DNA of 64,000 nt from JAAFHB01 sp942493325 (GTDB lineage: Bacteria > Bacteroidota > Bacteroidia > Bacteroidales > Prolixibacteraceae). Below are positions 17,924 through 27,450 of this stretch, piece after piece (position 1 is the first letter of the stretch; each line of letters starts with the position of its first letter). A model generated the notes under the pieces. It searched no databases. It saw only the letters and a list, made by a program, of their open reading frames with translations, and had not been told where the DNA came from. A program made the translations under genes and the position numbers. The DNA lies in assembly GCA_942493325.1 (NCBI GenBank), contig OW818689.1, positions 6,014,001-6,078,000 on the forward strand. Direction: 5' to 3'.

Positions 17924-18852
17924 GTTTTCTCATTTTCTAACCAACTTCGCACTATAGCCCCATTGCCTTCAGCCATTTGTGTTTCAATTTTTTCCATTAT
18001 TTTTTCCATGAGCTGATAAACCTGGATTTCGTCATCAAGACTAAATCCGGGATTCTGCTTCTCCGCTATATTTTTGATAAAGTCAGTGATCTGCTCCTGT
18101 AACGGATCGGGTGAACCTTTCGGAAGCATTTTATTGGTCTCTTTTTCAGGATAATGACTTATTTTATTCCCCGAAAAGTCAAAAGTTGTGAATTCACCCC
18201 CGGCATGAAGTGATAGGAAATGCATCACCTGATGGTCAATAAATTTAAGCGTAAGGGTTGCAACCGAACCATTTTTGAAATTGATGTGAACGTTTAAGAC
18301 TTCAGGTGGCCGTGATGGAATTGTGCCGCAAAAAACATTTATCTTATTGACCGGAGCTCCTGCCGCCCTGAGAATCATAAGCAGATTGTTTAAAAGTAAC
18401 TCATTCAGGATTCCGGGTTTTGCCGGAGCTGATTGTGAGGCTTCAATAAAACATTTGCTATTAGTCTGACTTTTAATTTTTTCCTGGAAAGGGTGAAAGA
18501 GAAAGTCGTTCTGAATCTGAATGTAGGTGCCTCCTTCACTGGCCAGAAGGACTAGTTGTCTGCGTTCGTTTGTGGTAAGTTGTAGTTTATCCGAAAGAAA
18601 CAGATGACATCCGCTTCTGATCGCAAACGACAGGTAATCGAAATTGCAGAATTGTGGATCAATCACGATCAGAAGATCACAGATCATCGGGATGATTTCG
18701 GGAGAGGAAAAAATAATTGCCCGATCAAAGGAATGATCTTTTTTTGCGCCGGAATAGAAAATGCCATCCCAGTCCACCCCTTCAATTGAACGGAGGGAAT
18801 CAAAAGGGAGCATTTCTGCTGTACCGGGAAGTATAATGGCCGTGCTTAACAT
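17920..18852 (-). CDS. Degenerate Gfo/Idh/MocA-like protein
   Basis: A 310-residue protein that I place only weakly. The segment LLIVIDPQFCNFDYLSFAIRSG followed by CHLFLSDKLQLT resembles the Gfo/Idh/MocA pattern in which bound sugar-handling enzymes show a DxVxIATP stretch, a helix and an HVFxEKPLA motif. The end (DPLQEQITDFIKNIAEK to DDEIQVYQLMEKI) also resembles the family's last helices. The N-terminal GxGxxG NAD-binding loop and the EKP lysine are missing, so it may not be an oxidoreductase. It is translationally coupled to the VOC protein. Confidence 0.45.
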   Translation of the reverse strand: MLSTAIILPGTAEMLPFDSLRSIEGVDWDGIFYSGAKKDHSFDRAIIFSSPEIIPMICDLLIVIDPQFCNFDYLSFAIRSGCHLFLSDKLQLTTNERRQLVLLASEGGTYIQIQNDFLFHPFQEKIKSQTNSKCFIEASQSAPAKPGILNELLLNNLLMILRAAGAPVNKINVFCGTIPSRPPEVLNVHINFKNGSVATLTLKFIDHQVMHFLSLHAGGEFTTFDFSGNKISHYPEKETNKMLPKGSPDPLQEQITDFIKNIAEKQNPGFSLDDEIQVYQLMEKIMEKIETQMAEGNGAIVRSWLENEKT

Positions 18853-18923
18853 TCTGAAACAAATATACTTTTATACTCAGTCACTTTATCTTCTGCGGGC
18901 ATGATTTTATCAACCGTAGGTTG

Positions 18924-18953
18924 TTGACAAAGCATCAAAATGTCGTAATTTTG
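18924..18953 (+). promoter_or_regulatory. Probable pcm promoter
   Basis: TTG at 18924-18926, a 19-base gap and TAATTTTG at 18946-18953 fit the Bacteroidota consensus. The start codon of pcm lies about 115 bases downstream. Confidence 0.5.
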
Positions 18954-19068
18954 TACTTTATCCATTAGCTGAGCGATCAGCTGCCAACGTTCAGCTTAGC
19001 CTTTGATGAAACTGTTGATTTTTGGTAGGGGAGTTGATTTATAATTTATTGGAAATTTAAGCTGACAT

Positions 19069-19722
19069 ATGAGTGAGATAGAAGATACTTTCAGGCATCA
19101 GGGGATGCGGCGAAAATTGGTCACAGAAATCAGACAGAAGGGGATCACCGACGAGGGGGTACTCGAAGCGATAAATTCAATTCCGCGACATTTATTTATG
19201 GATAATAGTTTTATCCAGTTTGCCTATATCGACAAGGCTTTTCCAATTTCTGCCGGGCAGACAATCTCACAACCCTATACTGTTGCCTATCAAACACAAT
19301 CATTAAAACTTAAAAAATTCGATAAGGTGCTCGAGGTCGGGACAGGATCGGGCTACCAGGCTGCAGTTTTATGCAAGATGGGTGCGAATGTTTATACGAT
19401 CGAGCGTCATAAGGCTCTGTACGATTTTGCACGTAATTTGCTTCCAACACTGGGTTTTCGTCCTCATTTTTTCTACGGGGACGGGTTTGTCGGACTACCC
19501 ACCTATGGTCCGTTCGATAAAATTATCGTCACCGCGGGAGCCACATTTGTTCCCGAACCGTTAAAACAACAGTTAAAGATTGGTGGAATTATGGTTATAC
19601 CCGTTGGCCAGAGTCATCTGCAAATTATGAAGATCATCACACGGATCAGCGAGACCGAATTTACTGAGGAAGACAAGGGAGGCTTTGTATTTGTGCCACT
19701 CCTGACGGGACTTGCGGATTAA
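19069..19722 (+). CDS. pcm: Protein-L-isoaspartate O-methyltransferase
   Basis: A 217-residue SAM-dependent enzyme that methylates isoaspartyl residues in damaged proteins so that they can be repaired. The N-terminal FRHQGMRRKLVTEIRQKGI leads to ISQPYTVAYQTQ. The SAM-binding motif VLEVGTGSGYQAAVL is near residue 90 and the post-motif IIVTAGA is near residue 150. The length and motif order match the family. It is convergent with the sugar isomerase-like gene downstream, 26 bases between stops. Confidence 0.94.
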   Translation: MSEIEDTFRHQGMRRKLVTEIRQKGITDEGVLEAINSIPRHLFMDNSFIQFAYIDKAFPISAGQTISQPYTVAYQTQSLKLKKFDKVLEVGTGSGYQAAVLCKMGANVYTIERHKALYDFARNLLPTLGFRPHFFYGDGFVGLPTYGPFDKIIVTAGATFVPEPLKQQLKIGGIMVIPVGQSHLQIMKIITRISETEFTEEDKGGFVFVPLLTGLAD

Positions 19723-19748
19723 ACGATACCAGGGTGCCCCCCAATTTA

Positions 19749-20699
19749 TTACGCGAAAGGAATTCCCTCCTTTTCTCCAATCCCGCGGATAAAATCGGCA
19801 GCGAGCTTATATTCGGCCTGATTTTCAAGGTGCTCAAGCATAAAGGGTATGTCTTTAAGTTTAACTGTCTCGTGTAAAAAGACGGCGTAATCCAATGCAC
19901 CCAAACCAGGTCTGCGTTCTTCAAGGTGAACAGTCAACTTGGGTAAAATGATGATGTCCTTGGCATGAACAGATTTAATGTAAGGACCCAGTTTGGCAAA
20001 GCATTCCCTGATAAAGGCACCATTATTAAAATACTTTTGCGGACTGGAAATCATATTCACCGGATCGAGATGAGCGCCAAACTGTTTCCTGCCGACCGCC
20101 CTGATAAGGTCAAGATAGGTTTCCGGTGCATCGGGAATCATGTAGGGCATGGGTTCGAGCGTATAAAAAGCACTTACAGGTTTTACCTGGTCGATAATAT
20201 ACCTTACCGTTTCAACAACCATGTCAAATGTCTCCTTTGCATAATTTGCCGCATAAGGACCATCCCATATTTCGCCTCTTGCACCTGAAATATTTACACA
20301 ACACGATGCCCCGATTTCATCCGCTAACTGCAGCGCTGTAATATTCTTTTCAACCGATGCCTTCCGCACTGTCTCTTTGGGATCTTGTAAGTTGCTCCAT
20401 GCTCCGACTTCGGCGATCAGAATATTACTCTTTTTTGCCTCCTGCCGGAAAGCCCTTATAAGTTCAGCCGATGCTCCGGGTTGTAGCGGACAATATGTAG
20501 CACTGTATCTTAAGGCTTTAACAGCTTTAATCCACTCAGCAGGGTCGGTAAATTGCCCGGGGACAGGTCCTCCCAATCGTACCGAATTAATTTCAGGACT
20601 GTTCTCCACGGCTTTTAAATACGATGCAAAAAGTGTCAGACCTGTTGCTGCAATGGCGCCTGTTTTAATAAAATGGCGCCTGTTTAAGTGTTTATCCAT
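19749..20699 (-). CDS. Secreted sugar phosphate isomerase/epimerase-like TIM barrel protein
   Basis: A 316-residue xylose-isomerase-like TIM barrel protein with a twin-arginine-type signal (NRRHFIKTGAIAATGLTLFA). Metal-site-like features are the Glu in LIAEVGAWSN, the Glu of TLEPMPYM, the His and Asp of FGAHLDPVN and the VHAKDI motif with His. Families of this kind act on keto-sugars or polyols, and in Bacteroidota many such proteins are exported. The substrate is not known. It lies 12 bases upstream of the DUF2784-type gene and is probably co-transcribed with it. Confidence 0.8.
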   Translation of the reverse strand: MDKHLNRRHFIKTGAIAATGLTLFASYLKAVENSPEINSVRLGGPVPGQFTDPAEWIKAVKALRYSATYCPLQPGASAELIRAFRQEAKKSNILIAEVGAWSNLQDPKETVRKASVEKNITALQLADEIGASCCVNISGARGEIWDGPYAANYAKETFDMVVETVRYIIDQVKPVSAFYTLEPMPYMIPDAPETYLDLIRAVGRKQFGAHLDPVNMISSPQKYFNNGAFIRECFAKLGPYIKSVHAKDIIILPKLTVHLEERRPGLGALDYAVFLHETVKLKDIPFMLEHLENQAEYKLAADFIRGIGEKEGIPFA

Positions 20700-20711
20700 A
20701 ATTTTAATTTG

Positions 20712-21098
20712 TTATACGGTCTTCCTCCCCTTCTTTAAATCCCTGGTATTGAAAAATACAGAGAGTGCAAGAGCAGCAAGAAATGCAAATAATGTAACCT
20801 TATCAACGAGGGCTGCATTTATGTCCAGACCCGTAATTCTGTCTGCCAGGTATTTAATATACGAATCAGGGAGATCGGTTTCTCCAAGCTGAGCAAGGAT
20901 ACTAAAATGCCAGTCAGTCAGTGGGCAATACCCCAATATTCCATAGATTAAACCCAGGAACAACCATGACGCCCCGGTTAACGCCAGCGTGATTAAGTTG
21001 AGTATCCTTGTTTTTCTCCATATCCAGCCAAACAGGTTAAAGAGAATCAGCGAAATATGGAAAACTGTAAAAAATAGATCAAGTGCGTGATAAATCAT
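20712..21098 (-). CDS. DUF2784-type small membrane protein
   Basis: A 128-residue protein with about four transmembrane helices and the family's characteristic loop CPLTDWHFSILAQLGE between helices two and three. The function is unknown. It is transcribed before the secreted isomerase-like gene on the same strand. Confidence 0.75.
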   Translation of the reverse strand: MIYHALDLFFTVFHISLILFNLFGWIWRKTRILNLITLALTGASWLFLGLIYGILGYCPLTDWHFSILAQLGETDLPDSYIKYLADRITGLDINAALVDKVTLFAFLAALALSVFFNTRDLKKGRKTV

Positions 21099-21397
21099 TT
21101 TCTTTCGTAGTTATCATACACGAAATGATTTTCAATAAGTTTGTGAATTATTTTTAAAAGTACAAAATTTTGTCCGAATGCCTCATATGGTAATTAATTT
21201 TGAATCTCCTGATAAGTAAAAACCAGTGAAAAAAAACTGCCCGAGGAAATGCATTGCCCGGTTCCCGCAGTGGCCAATCACTATGAACTATGCCTGAACG
21301 TCAGAAAAGTACTACCTTTGATGTACTATACACGATGCTATGACACGGATTTTCTCTTCATACATAGGTCAGGGTGTACAACATATCTGTTTTTCAA

Positions 21398-22921
21398 ATG
21401 AAAAAAAAGATCAGAAACATTGAACTTGCCTTTTTAACAATTGACGATTACCAGGAATTAAAACAGGCAATGATCATTGCGTACCAGACTATACCCAATC
21501 CATATTGGGAAGAGGATCAAATCCGGAGTTTACTGACGAAATTTCCTGAAGGACAAATCGTGATTAAGGTCAATGGATATATTGCAGGCTGCGCGTTATC
21601 AATTATCATCGACCATGAAAAGTTCGAAGAACAGCACACTTACAAAAAAATCACGGGAAATTATACGTTTGACACACATGAGCAGTCAGGAGATACTCTA
21701 TATGGCATAGATGTATTTATTAAACCGGAATTCAGGGGGCTTCTGCTCGGAAGACGTTTGTATGATTACAGGAAGGAGCTTTGTGAAAAGCTGAATTTAA
21801 AAGGGATTGAATTTGGTGGCAGGATTCCAAACTATCACAAGTATAAATCAGAATTAAGTCCGAAAGAATATATCGAAAAGGTAAAGTCACGAAAAATTTC
21901 CGATCCTGTTCTTAACTTTCAGTTATCGAATGATTTTTATCCCGTAAGAGTACTCAAAGGTTATCTTGAAGGGGATGTGGCTTCGAGTGAATATGCCGTT
22001 TTGTTAAAATGGGACAACATCTATTATGAAAAGCCTTCAAAAACCGCAAAAGAGATTAAAAAGATTGTCCGGTTGGGTTTGGTACAGTGGCAGATGCGTC
22101 CCTATAAAAATATCAGTGAACTGATGCAACAGGCAGAATATTTTGTGGATACTTTAAGTGCCTATAAAAGTGACTTTGCTCTTTTCCCCGAATTTTTCAA
22201 TGCTCCTTTAATGGCGCAATACAATCAGATGAGCGAAGCAGAGGCGATCCGGAAACTGGCCGAATATACAGCACCCATCATCCAGGAATTTTCAAAACTA
22301 TCCATTGCTTACAACATCAACATTATCACGGGAAGTATGCCCGAATTGGTTGGCGATACCCTTTATAATGCAGGGTATCTTTGCAAACGGAATGGATCCG
22401 TTGAGCGTTATGAAAAACTTCATATGACCCCTGATGAAGTCAAAGTATGGGGCATGTCCGGTGGAAATAAAATTCAGACTTATGATACCGACTGCGGGAA
22501 AATTGGCATTCTGATTTGTTATGATGTCGAATTTCCTGAAGTCTGCAGACTATTGAAAGATGAGGGAATGGATATATTGTTTGTCCCATTTTTAACCGAT
22601 ACTCAAAACGGGTATTCGCGGGTTCGGTATTGTGCCCAGGCAAGAGCCATTGAAAACGAGTGTTATGTTGCCATTGCGGGTAGTGTGGGAAATTTGCCCA
22701 AGGTTCACAATATGGATATCCAGTATGCACAATCCATGGTATTTACTCCCTGCGATTTTGCATTTCCGACAACCGGAATAAAATCGGAAGCTACTCCCAA
22801 CACCGAAATGATATTAATTTCGGATGTGGATATAGATCTGCTGAGAGAGCTTCATAACTTTGGAAGTGTAAAAAACCTCAAAGATCGGAGGCACGACCTC
22901 TATGAATTAAAAAGGCGTTAA
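21398..22921 (+). CDS. GNAT acetyltransferase fused to a nitrilase-family amidohydrolase
   Basis: A 507-residue cytoplasmic two-domain protein. The N-terminal GNAT domain (residues about 10-180) carries the acetyl-CoA loop region FRGLLLGRRLYDYR. The C-terminal carbon-nitrogen hydrolase domain has the complete catalytic triad Glu265 in FPEFF, Lys340 in YEKLHM and Cys374 in LICYDVEFPE. The hydrolase part should split amides or nitriles, and the fused acetyltransferase may act on the same metabolite. An earlier GTG at 21374 is possible, but the ATG at 21398 is preferred. A TACCTTTG box at 21313-21320 could drive it. The real substrate is unknown. Confidence 0.85.
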   Translation: MKKKIRNIELAFLTIDDYQELKQAMIIAYQTIPNPYWEEDQIRSLLTKFPEGQIVIKVNGYIAGCALSIIIDHEKFEEQHTYKKITGNYTFDTHEQSGDTLYGIDVFIKPEFRGLLLGRRLYDYRKELCEKLNLKGIEFGGRIPNYHKYKSELSPKEYIEKVKSRKISDPVLNFQLSNDFYPVRVLKGYLEGDVASSEYAVLLKWDNIYYEKPSKTAKEIKKIVRLGLVQWQMRPYKNISELMQQAEYFVDTLSAYKSDFALFPEFFNAPLMAQYNQMSEAEAIRKLAEYTAPIIQEFSKLSIAYNINIITGSMPELVGDTLYNAGYLCKRNGSVERYEKLHMTPDEVKVWGMSGGNKIQTYDTDCGKIGILICYDVEFPEVCRLLKDEGMDILFVPFLTDTQNGYSRVRYCAQARAIENECYVAIAGSVGNLPKVHNMDIQYAQSMVFTPCDFAFPTTGIKSEATPNTEMILISDVDIDLLRELHNFGSVKNLKDRRHDLYELKRR

Positions 22922-22937
22922 TATTAGCATAAATTGC

Positions 22938-22968
22938 TTTGCGTATATATGAAAATGATATACTTTTA
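22938..22968 (+). promoter_or_regulatory. Promoter of second MazF-type pair
   Basis: TTTG at 22938-22941, a 19-base gap and TACTTTTA at 22961-22968, one mismatch from TAnnTTTG, lie 20 bases before the antitoxin start. Confidence 0.5.
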
Positions 22969-22988
22969 CGATATCAAATATTACTATC

Positions 22989-23219
22989 ATGAAAACAGTT
23001 TCTTTGAAAATAGATGAATCCATTTTCGGTGAGACCGAAAAGATTCTGACCATCATGAAAAAACCGCGAAACAGGTATATCAATGAGGCAATTGACTATT
23101 ATAACAAGTTTCAGAAAAGGGTGATTCTTGAAAAAAAACTGAAGATGGAATCAGAGTTGGTAAGCCAGGATTCTCTTGCTGTACTCAATGATTTTGAACA
23201 ACTTGGCTATGCAGATTAA
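22989..23219 (+). CDS. Putative antitoxin of second MazF-type pair
   Basis: A 76-residue protein whose first half (TVSLKIDESIFGETEKILTIMKKPRNRYINEAIDYY) has the ribbon-helix-helix shape of DNA-binding antitoxins. The charged C-terminal tail should wrap the toxin. The following MazF-like gene starts before this one stops, which supports a shared operon and a toxin-antitoxin role. Confidence 0.75.
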   Translation: MKTVSLKIDESIFGETEKILTIMKKPRNRYINEAIDYYNKFQKRVILEKKLKMESELVSQDSLAVLNDFEQLGYAD

Positions 23220-23556
23220 ACAATTCGAAATATGGATTGCCGATTTGAATCCTCAGATTGGTACAGAGACTGGTAAAACAAGGCCTGTGCTTGCAATTCA
23301 GTCAAACCTGCTTAATAAGATTCCACATCCTTCAACTATCGTTTGTCCCCTGACAACCAATGTAAAACTGGAATCAGAAATTTTGAGGGTTCACTTAAGG
23401 AAAGGGATTGCCAATGTGGTTGAGGATAGCGATATCATGATCGATCAATTGCGAGCTATTGATAATAAACGACTTATCAAAAAAATTGGAGATTTGCCCC
23501 CGGATCTGGCAGAATTGGTGAAGGATAATATCAGGATCATATTGGAAATTGAATAA
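23209..23556 (+). CDS. MazF/PemK-family toxin
   Basis: A 115-residue type II toxin. The true start is likely the ATG at 23209, giving MQIKQFEIWIADLNPQIG, because the longer frame only reads the end of the antitoxin gene. Family marks are EIWIADLNPQIGTETGKTRPVLAIQ split around the GKTRPVL core and the TIVCPLTTN strand. The tail DQLRAIDNKRLIKKIG is also typical of MazF. It is expected to cut RNA. Confidence 0.88.
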   Translation: MQIKQFEIWIADLNPQIGTETGKTRPVLAIQSNLLNKIPHPSTIVCPLTTNVKLESEILRVHLRKGIANVVEDSDIMIDQLRAIDNKRLIKKIGDLPPDLAELVKDNIRIILEIE

Positions 23557-23571
23557 TTAAATACATCATAT

Positions 23572-24207
23572 ATGAACATTAAAAAATTCACATTTAATCC
23601 CATCGAGGTAAATGCATTCGTGTTGTGGGACGAAACGCTCGAATGTGTGATAATTGATGCGGCATGTTTTTACCCCTATGAGCAGGAAAAATTAAAGTTG
23701 TTTATCGAAACCTTGCATCTGAAACCTGTTAAGCTGCTCAATACGCACGGGCATTTTGATCATTTGCTGGGGAATGAATTTGTCAGGAACACGTGGGGAT
23801 TATCCGGTGAAATTCACATGAATGATAAATATCTGGTCGAACAAGCCTCAGGTCAGTCCTTATTGTTTGGAATGTCAATCGCTAAACCGCCGGCGCCCGG
23901 CCACTTTTTTGAGGATGGTGAAATAATCAGGTTCGGAAATTCATCCTTAAAGGTAATTTGTGTGCCGGGTCATTCGCCGGGAAGTGTTGCGTTTTATTCA
24001 GAAACTGATAAGTTATTGATTGCAGGTGATATCCTGTTTTGCGGTTCTGTCGGACGTACCGATCTGCCGGGGGGTAGTCATGAGCAACTGATCAGCGGGA
24101 TTAAAGAAAAACTCATGATTCTCAATCCCCAGGTAAAGGTTTATTGCGGTCACGGACCTGAAACTACCATCGGGGCTGAAAAGGACAATAACCCCTATCT
24201 AAATTAG
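23572..24207 (+). CDS. MBL-fold metallo-hydrolase (glyoxalase II-like)
   Basis: A 211-residue cytoplasmic metallo-beta-lactamase-fold hydrolase. The metal-binding motif THGHFDH is near residue 60. The later ligands are His in VCVPGHSPGSV, Asp in LLIAGDILF and His in YCGHGPET. The last pattern and the length fit the short glyoxalase II-like hydrolases that cleave thioesters. The substrate is uncertain. It follows the MazF-like gene by 15 bases but is likely unrelated to it. Confidence 0.88.
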   Translation: MNIKKFTFNPIEVNAFVLWDETLECVIIDAACFYPYEQEKLKLFIETLHLKPVKLLNTHGHFDHLLGNEFVRNTWGLSGEIHMNDKYLVEQASGQSLLFGMSIAKPPAPGHFFEDGEIIRFGNSSLKVICVPGHSPGSVAFYSETDKLLIAGDILFCGSVGRTDLPGGSHEQLISGIKEKLMILNPQVKVYCGHGPETTIGAEKDNNPYLN

Positions 24208-24319
24208 CTTTCTTTAATTGATAATCCCAATGCTAATGATTGGATGAGTAATAATATGAGGAGCTACTGGCATCCGGTAACTTAAACGCAATAAACGAAA
24301 AAAAGTAATTTGCAATATG

Positions 24320-24352
24320 TCAGCCAGTTGCCAACAGCCAACGGCCAGTCGC
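24320..24352. repeat. TGGCRAC-type repeat, single short copy
   Basis: An AT-rich gap holds a short run of GCCAGTTGCCAACAGCCAAC-type units, the reverse orientation of the CTGGCAAC repeats seen again near 48.9 kb and 58.4 kb. No gene reads through it. The remaining bases up to gcvP show a near-palindrome at 24417-24436 but no clear riboswitch. Confidence 0.6.
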
Positions 24353-24476
24353 TTTAAATTTAAAGGATATGGAATATTATTAACAATGATTCGTTAAAGA
24401 CCAAAAAAATCATAGTAATGTTTTCGTAAAAGCATTAAAATTGCAGGGTCAAAAAATATAATAAAATACAGAGGTA

Positions 24477-27341
24477 ATGGCAATAGATAAATTTGTGAGC
24501 CGACATATCGGACCACGTGAGGAAGATATTAAAGAGATGCTTAAAGTGATTGGTGTTCAGTCGCTTAATGAATTGATTGATCAGACAATCCCGGCAAATA
24601 TCCGGCTGGACAAACCATTAAACCTTTCCAACGGACTGACAGAAAGGGAGTACTTCCGGAAAATTCTTAAAATTGCCCAAAAAAATAAAGTCTTCAATAC
24701 CTATATTGGAATGGGATGGTACGACACCATCACCCCGGCTGTTATTCTTCGTAATATTCTCGAAAATCCCGTATGGTACACTTCGTATACGCCGTACCAG
24801 GCTGAGATTTCGCAGGGAAGGCTCGAAGCATTGCTGAATTTCCAGACCATGGTGTGCGAAATGACGGCAATGCCACTGGCTAATGCTTCGTTATTGGATG
24901 AGGCTACCGCCGCTGCCGAAGCGATGCACATGATGTATAGTCTTCGCTCAAGGGCGCAGGAAAAAGCAGGCGCAAACATTTGCTTTATTGATGAAATGAT
25001 CTGGCCTCACACACTCGATGTTTTGATTACCAGGGCTGAACCACTTGGAATTGAATTGAAAGTGGGTAGCTTTAAGGATGCACTTCCTGAAGACAGTTGG
25101 TTTGGAGCCATTTTGCAGTATCCTAACTCAGATGGTGAAATTGAAGATTACAGCGATTTTACTAATTTGGTACATGAAAAAGGAAGTAAGGTGGCAGTTG
25201 CTACCGATTTACTTGCCCTCGCACTGCTGACTCCTCCGGGTGAATGGGGTGCCGATATTGTATTTGGCTCATCACAGCGTTTTGGCGTTTCAATGGGATA
25301 TGGCGGACCAATCGCTGCTTTCTTTGCAACGCGTGATGAATACAAGCGTGATCTTCCCGGGAGGATCATAGGTGTGTCTAAAGACGTAAACGGTAAACAT
25401 GCGCTTCGCCTGGCACTTCAGACACGTGAGCAACACATTAAACGCGAAAAAGCAACCTCAAATATTTGTACAGCACAAGCCCTTCTGGCTACGATGGCCG
25501 GAATGTACGCAATTTACCATGGTCCGGAAGGGATTAAGGCGATCGCCGAAAGGGTTCACAATATTGCAGGATTATTATCGGACGAGATCACCAAACTGGG
25601 CTATAAACAGGTAAATCAGAATTTTTTCGATACAATAAAAATTGATCTGCCACGGCATGTCAAACGGGAGGATATCGAATGGCTTTCACTCGACCTTGAG
25701 ATGAATTTCCGTTATTTCCCCAACGGCCAGGTGGGTTTAAGTATTGATGAAACTACAAATATTGAGGACATTAACTGGATAGTTGAAGTTTTCGCGAAAG
25801 CAGCCAACAAGCCTGTTCCTGTTATTGCCACCATCCCCGAAAATATTACGATTGATGCGGTTTACCTGCGCAAATCTGCCTACCTCACTCAGCACGTTTT
25901 CAGTAAATACCGTTCCGAAACAGAGATGGCACGCTACATTAAACGTCTCGAAAAAAAGGATATATCATTGGTTCATTCGATGATTTCGTTGGGTTCGTGT
26001 ACCATGAAGCTCAATGCTGCCACCGAAATGTTGCCGCTTAGCTGGATCGAATTTAACGGAATTCACCCATTCGTACCCAAGAATCAGGCCATGGGCTATC
26101 ATGAGCTGATGGAGGAGTTGCGCCGTGATCTTGCCGAGATAACTGGTTTTGCTGATATTTCATTACAGCCAAATTCAGGTGCAGCCGGTGAATATGCGGG
26201 ATTATTGGTGATCAGGGAATACCACAAAAGCAGGGGAGAGGGTCACCGGAATGTCGCTTTAATACCATCGTCAGCTCATGGAACAAATCCGGCAAGTGCT
26301 GCAATGGCCGGAATGAAAGTCGTTGTTGTTCCATGTGATGAACGGGGAAATATTGATGTAAATGAACTTCGCAGGAAGGCAGAAGAATTCAAAAATGATC
26401 TATCGTGTTTCCTGGTGACCTATCCTTCAACACACGGAGTCTTTGAGTCTGCCATTACCGAAATGTGCAGCATTATTCATGAATGTGGTGGTCAGGTTTA
26501 TATGGATGGCGCCAACATGAATGCACAGGTCGGTCTGACCAATCCAAGCCGGATAGGGGCTGATGTTTGTCACCTGAACCTGCATAAAACATTTGCCATT
26601 CCCCACGGAGGTGGTGGTCCCGGAGTAGGACCTATCTGTGTGGCAAAACATCTTGTTGAATTTTTACCCGCTCATTCAGTGATGAATAACGGACATGTTG
26701 GAATTCATGCCGTTGCTTCAGCTCCCTGGGGAAGCGCCTCTGTATTGACGATCACTTATGGATATATCAAAATGCTGGGAGCTGACGGACTTACCGAGGC
26801 AACCAAAATTGCCATTCTGAATGCAAACTATATCGCTGAGCGGCTCAAAGATAATTACGGAATATTATACACCGGAGAGAACGGCCGGGTGGGTCATGAG
26901 ATGATTCTCGAATGCAGGCACCTGAAAACCAATGCCGGAATTACGGAGACTGATATCTCGAAACGGTTAATGGATTATGGATTTCATGCTCCCACGCTTT
27001 CATTCCCGGTTCACGGCACGTTGATGGTTGAACCTACAGAAAGTGAATCGAAAGAGGAGCTCGACCGTTTTGTTGAAACCATGAATGCAATTTTTGATGA
27101 AATCAAAGAGGTTGAAAATGGCGTTGCCGATGCGGTTGATAATGTACTTATGAACGCGCCTCACACGGCAGAAATGCTCACTTCCAACGAATGGACACAT
27201 GCTTATTCACGCGAAAAGGCAGCCTACCCACTGGAATGGCTTCGCGAGAATAAATTCTGGGTGCCGGTCGGACGGGTGGATAATGCCTGGGGTGACCGCA
27301 ACCTTTTCTGTACCTGCGCACCGCTTGAGAGTTACGAGTAA
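24477..27341 (+). CDS. gcvP: Glycine dehydrogenase (decarboxylating), P-protein
   Basis: A 954-residue P-protein of the glycine cleavage system. It decarboxylates glycine with pyridoxal phosphate and passes the aminomethyl group to the lipoyl H-protein. The N-terminal FVSRHIGPREEDI opens the alpha-like half and the beta-like half holds SLGSCTMKLNAA. The PLP lysine is Lys704 in LNLHKTFAIPHGGGGPG. This is the full fused form rather than split subunits. No gcvT or gcvH is next to it in the window. Confidence 0.97.
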   Translation: MAIDKFVSRHIGPREEDIKEMLKVIGVQSLNELIDQTIPANIRLDKPLNLSNGLTEREYFRKILKIAQKNKVFNTYIGMGWYDTITPAVILRNILENPVWYTSYTPYQAEISQGRLEALLNFQTMVCEMTAMPLANASLLDEATAAAEAMHMMYSLRSRAQEKAGANICFIDEMIWPHTLDVLITRAEPLGIELKVGSFKDALPEDSWFGAILQYPNSDGEIEDYSDFTNLVHEKGSKVAVATDLLALALLTPPGEWGADIVFGSSQRFGVSMGYGGPIAAFFATRDEYKRDLPGRIIGVSKDVNGKHALRLALQTREQHIKREKATSNICTAQALLATMAGMYAIYHGPEGIKAIAERVHNIAGLLSDEITKLGYKQVNQNFFDTIKIDLPRHVKREDIEWLSLDLEMNFRYFPNGQVGLSIDETTNIEDINWIVEVFAKAANKPVPVIATIPENITIDAVYLRKSAYLTQHVFSKYRSETEMARYIKRLEKKDISLVHSMISLGSCTMKLNAATEMLPLSWIEFNGIHPFVPKNQAMGYHELMEELRRDLAEITGFADISLQPNSGAAGEYAGLLVIREYHKSRGEGHRNVALIPSSAHGTNPASAAMAGMKVVVVPCDERGNIDVNELRRKAEEFKNDLSCFLVTYPSTHGVFESAITEMCSIIHECGGQVYMDGANMNAQVGLTNPSRIGADVCHLNLHKTFAIPHGGGGPGVGPICVAKHLVEFLPAHSVMNNGHVGIHAVASAPWGSASVLTITYGYIKMLGADGLTEATKIAILNANYIAERLKDNYGILYTGENGRVGHEMILECRHLKTNAGITETDISKRLMDYGFHAPTLSFPVHGTLMVEPTESESKEELDRFVETMNAIFDEIKEVENGVADAVDNVLMNAPHTAEMLTSNEWTHAYSREKAAYPLEWLRENKFWVPVGRVDNAWGDRNLFCTCAPLESYE

Positions 27342-27344
27342 AAC

Positions 27345-27401
27345 AAGGCGATGGGGCGACAGGGCGATGGGGCGACGGGCGCAGGCGAAACGGCGATGGG
27401 A
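27345..27401. repeat. GGGCGA-type tandem repeat, left arm
   Basis: A G-rich run of GCGATGGGGCGACAGGGCGA-type units begins right after the gcvP stop. A C-rich counterpart in inverted orientation lies at 27580-27629, and the S23 relic sits between the two. Confidence 0.7.
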
Positions 27402-27450
27402 TAAAAATTATGAAATGATTTTTCTTTAGATAATTTAAAAAAGTGACATC

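Noticed and set aside
24208..24476. A glycine riboswitch before gcvP
   Set aside because: No pair of conserved glycine-aptamer cores was seen; only a near-palindrome at 24417-24436.
27199..27429. A frame through the gcvP end into the G-rich repeat
   Set aside because: It is a product of the repeat and of the gcvP shadow frame, with no protein-like pattern.
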